Both the position numbers and the translations under genes were made by a program. From Caulobacteraceae bacterium (GTDB lineage: Bacteria > Pseudomonadota > Alphaproteobacteria > Caulobacterales > Caulobacteraceae), in assembly GCA_028291305.1 (NCBI GenBank), contig JAQGII010000023.1:1-5982 (forward strand): a stretch of DNA of 5,982 bases, read 5' to 3'. Below the pieces are notes generated by a model. That model was not told where the DNA came from and did not search any database. It saw only the letters and a program-made list of their open reading frames with translations. Each line of letters starts with the position of its first letter. Position 1 is the stretch's first letter. Positions 5,705 to 5,982 of the stretch are shown piece after piece.

Positions 5705-5982
5705 AACCCGCGTCGCCCAAATCCGCCGCCAAGGCCGGACCCAAGTCCGGGCCCGACATGATGCTGGAGCAGGCCTGCCCCGGCCTGGTCTGCGGCGTCG
5801 ACGAGGCCGGGCGCGGGCCGTGGGCCGGGCCGGTCTGCGCCGGGGCGGTGATCCTCGATCCGCGCAGGGTGCCCGAGGGTCTCAACGACTCCAAGAAGCT
5901 GTCGGCCAGGCAGCGCGAGGCGCTGGAGCTCGAGATCATGGACAAGGCCGTGGCCTTCGGCGTGGCCTTCGCCTCGGTGGCC
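5701..5982 (+). CDS. rnhB: Ribonuclease HII (3' part beyond window)
   Basis: An open frame from GTG at 5701 runs to the right edge, giving 94 residues. RNase HII nicks DNA 5' of misincorporated ribonucleotides and removes RNA from RNA-DNA hybrids. The first catalytic motif is clear: [14 protein letters not shown] at 32-45, with metal-binding D34 and E35. It is followed by [13 protein letters not shown] at 61-73, the conserved segment after the first strands. The first 19 residues are a lysine/proline/serine/alanine-rich extension; an in-frame ATG at 5758 would remove it and give a more standard N terminus. I prefer GTG 5701 because it overlaps the tag stop codon as GTGA, a common translational-coupling arrangement, and is preceded by the G-rich GGGGCAGG. 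The later catalytic aspartates lie outside the window, so intactness cannot be judged. It is third in the ygfZ-tag-rnhB cluster. Confidence 0.94.
   Translation, partial: MKPASPKSAAKAGPKSGPDMMLEQACPGLVCGVDEAGRGPWAGPVCAGAVILDPRRVPEGLNDSKKLSARQREALELEIMDKAVAFGVAFASVA

Noticed and set aside
1..5982. Mobile element, CRISPR array, tRNA, toxin-antitoxin or other defence system
   Set aside because: No direct repeats with regular spacers, transposase motifs, cloverleaf-like sequence or small paired genes were seen; nearly all bases are explained by housekeeping genes.

Overview
The window reads as about 6 kb of ordinary chromosome from a GC-rich alphaproteobacterium. The strong G/C preference at third codon positions, the GTG start, the alanine- and lysine-rich protein tails and promoter-like elements resembling TTGAC / GCTANAWC point to Caulobacterales (Caulobacter, Phenylobacterium or a relative). 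That placement is inferred from style and protein flavour, not from a marker gene. There is no sign of a phage, transposon, CRISPR array, tRNA or rRNA.

Layout from left to right. (1) The window opens inside a leftward YhbS-like GNAT acetyltransferase gene whose C-terminal part lies beyond the left edge. (2) Diverging from it across roughly 175 bp is a 453-residue exported protein of unknown function, built from five tandem modules of about 82 residues with four cysteines each. It ends at a strong intrinsic terminator with a GCGA tetraloop. (3) Next is pyrC, a class II dihydroorotase with all its metal ligands at the same relative spacing as the E. coli enzyme. (4) Converging on pyrC, with only 4 bp between the stop codons, is a leftward glycosyltransferase family 9 (heptosyltransferase-like) gene. 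(5) A 61-bp divergent intergenic region holding a 13-bp palindrome separates it from a rightward cluster: ygfZ (folate-binding Fe-S maintenance protein), tag (3-methyladenine DNA glycosylase I) and the 5' part of rnhB (ribonuclease HII). The last three genes are packed like an operon, with a 4-bp gap and then a 4-bp GTGA overlap.

The genes are mostly unrelated housekeeping functions: pyrimidine synthesis, envelope glycan assembly, Fe-S enzyme maintenance and DNA repair. The tag-rnhB pair shares a genome-maintenance theme. The least described item is the 20-cysteine modular exported protein. A second theme is the recurrence of -10-like elements placed so that transcripts of the GNAT gene, pyrC and ygfZ would begin at or within a few bases of the start codon, which suggests leaderless mRNAs. 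I see no convincing evidence of a new multi-gene system.
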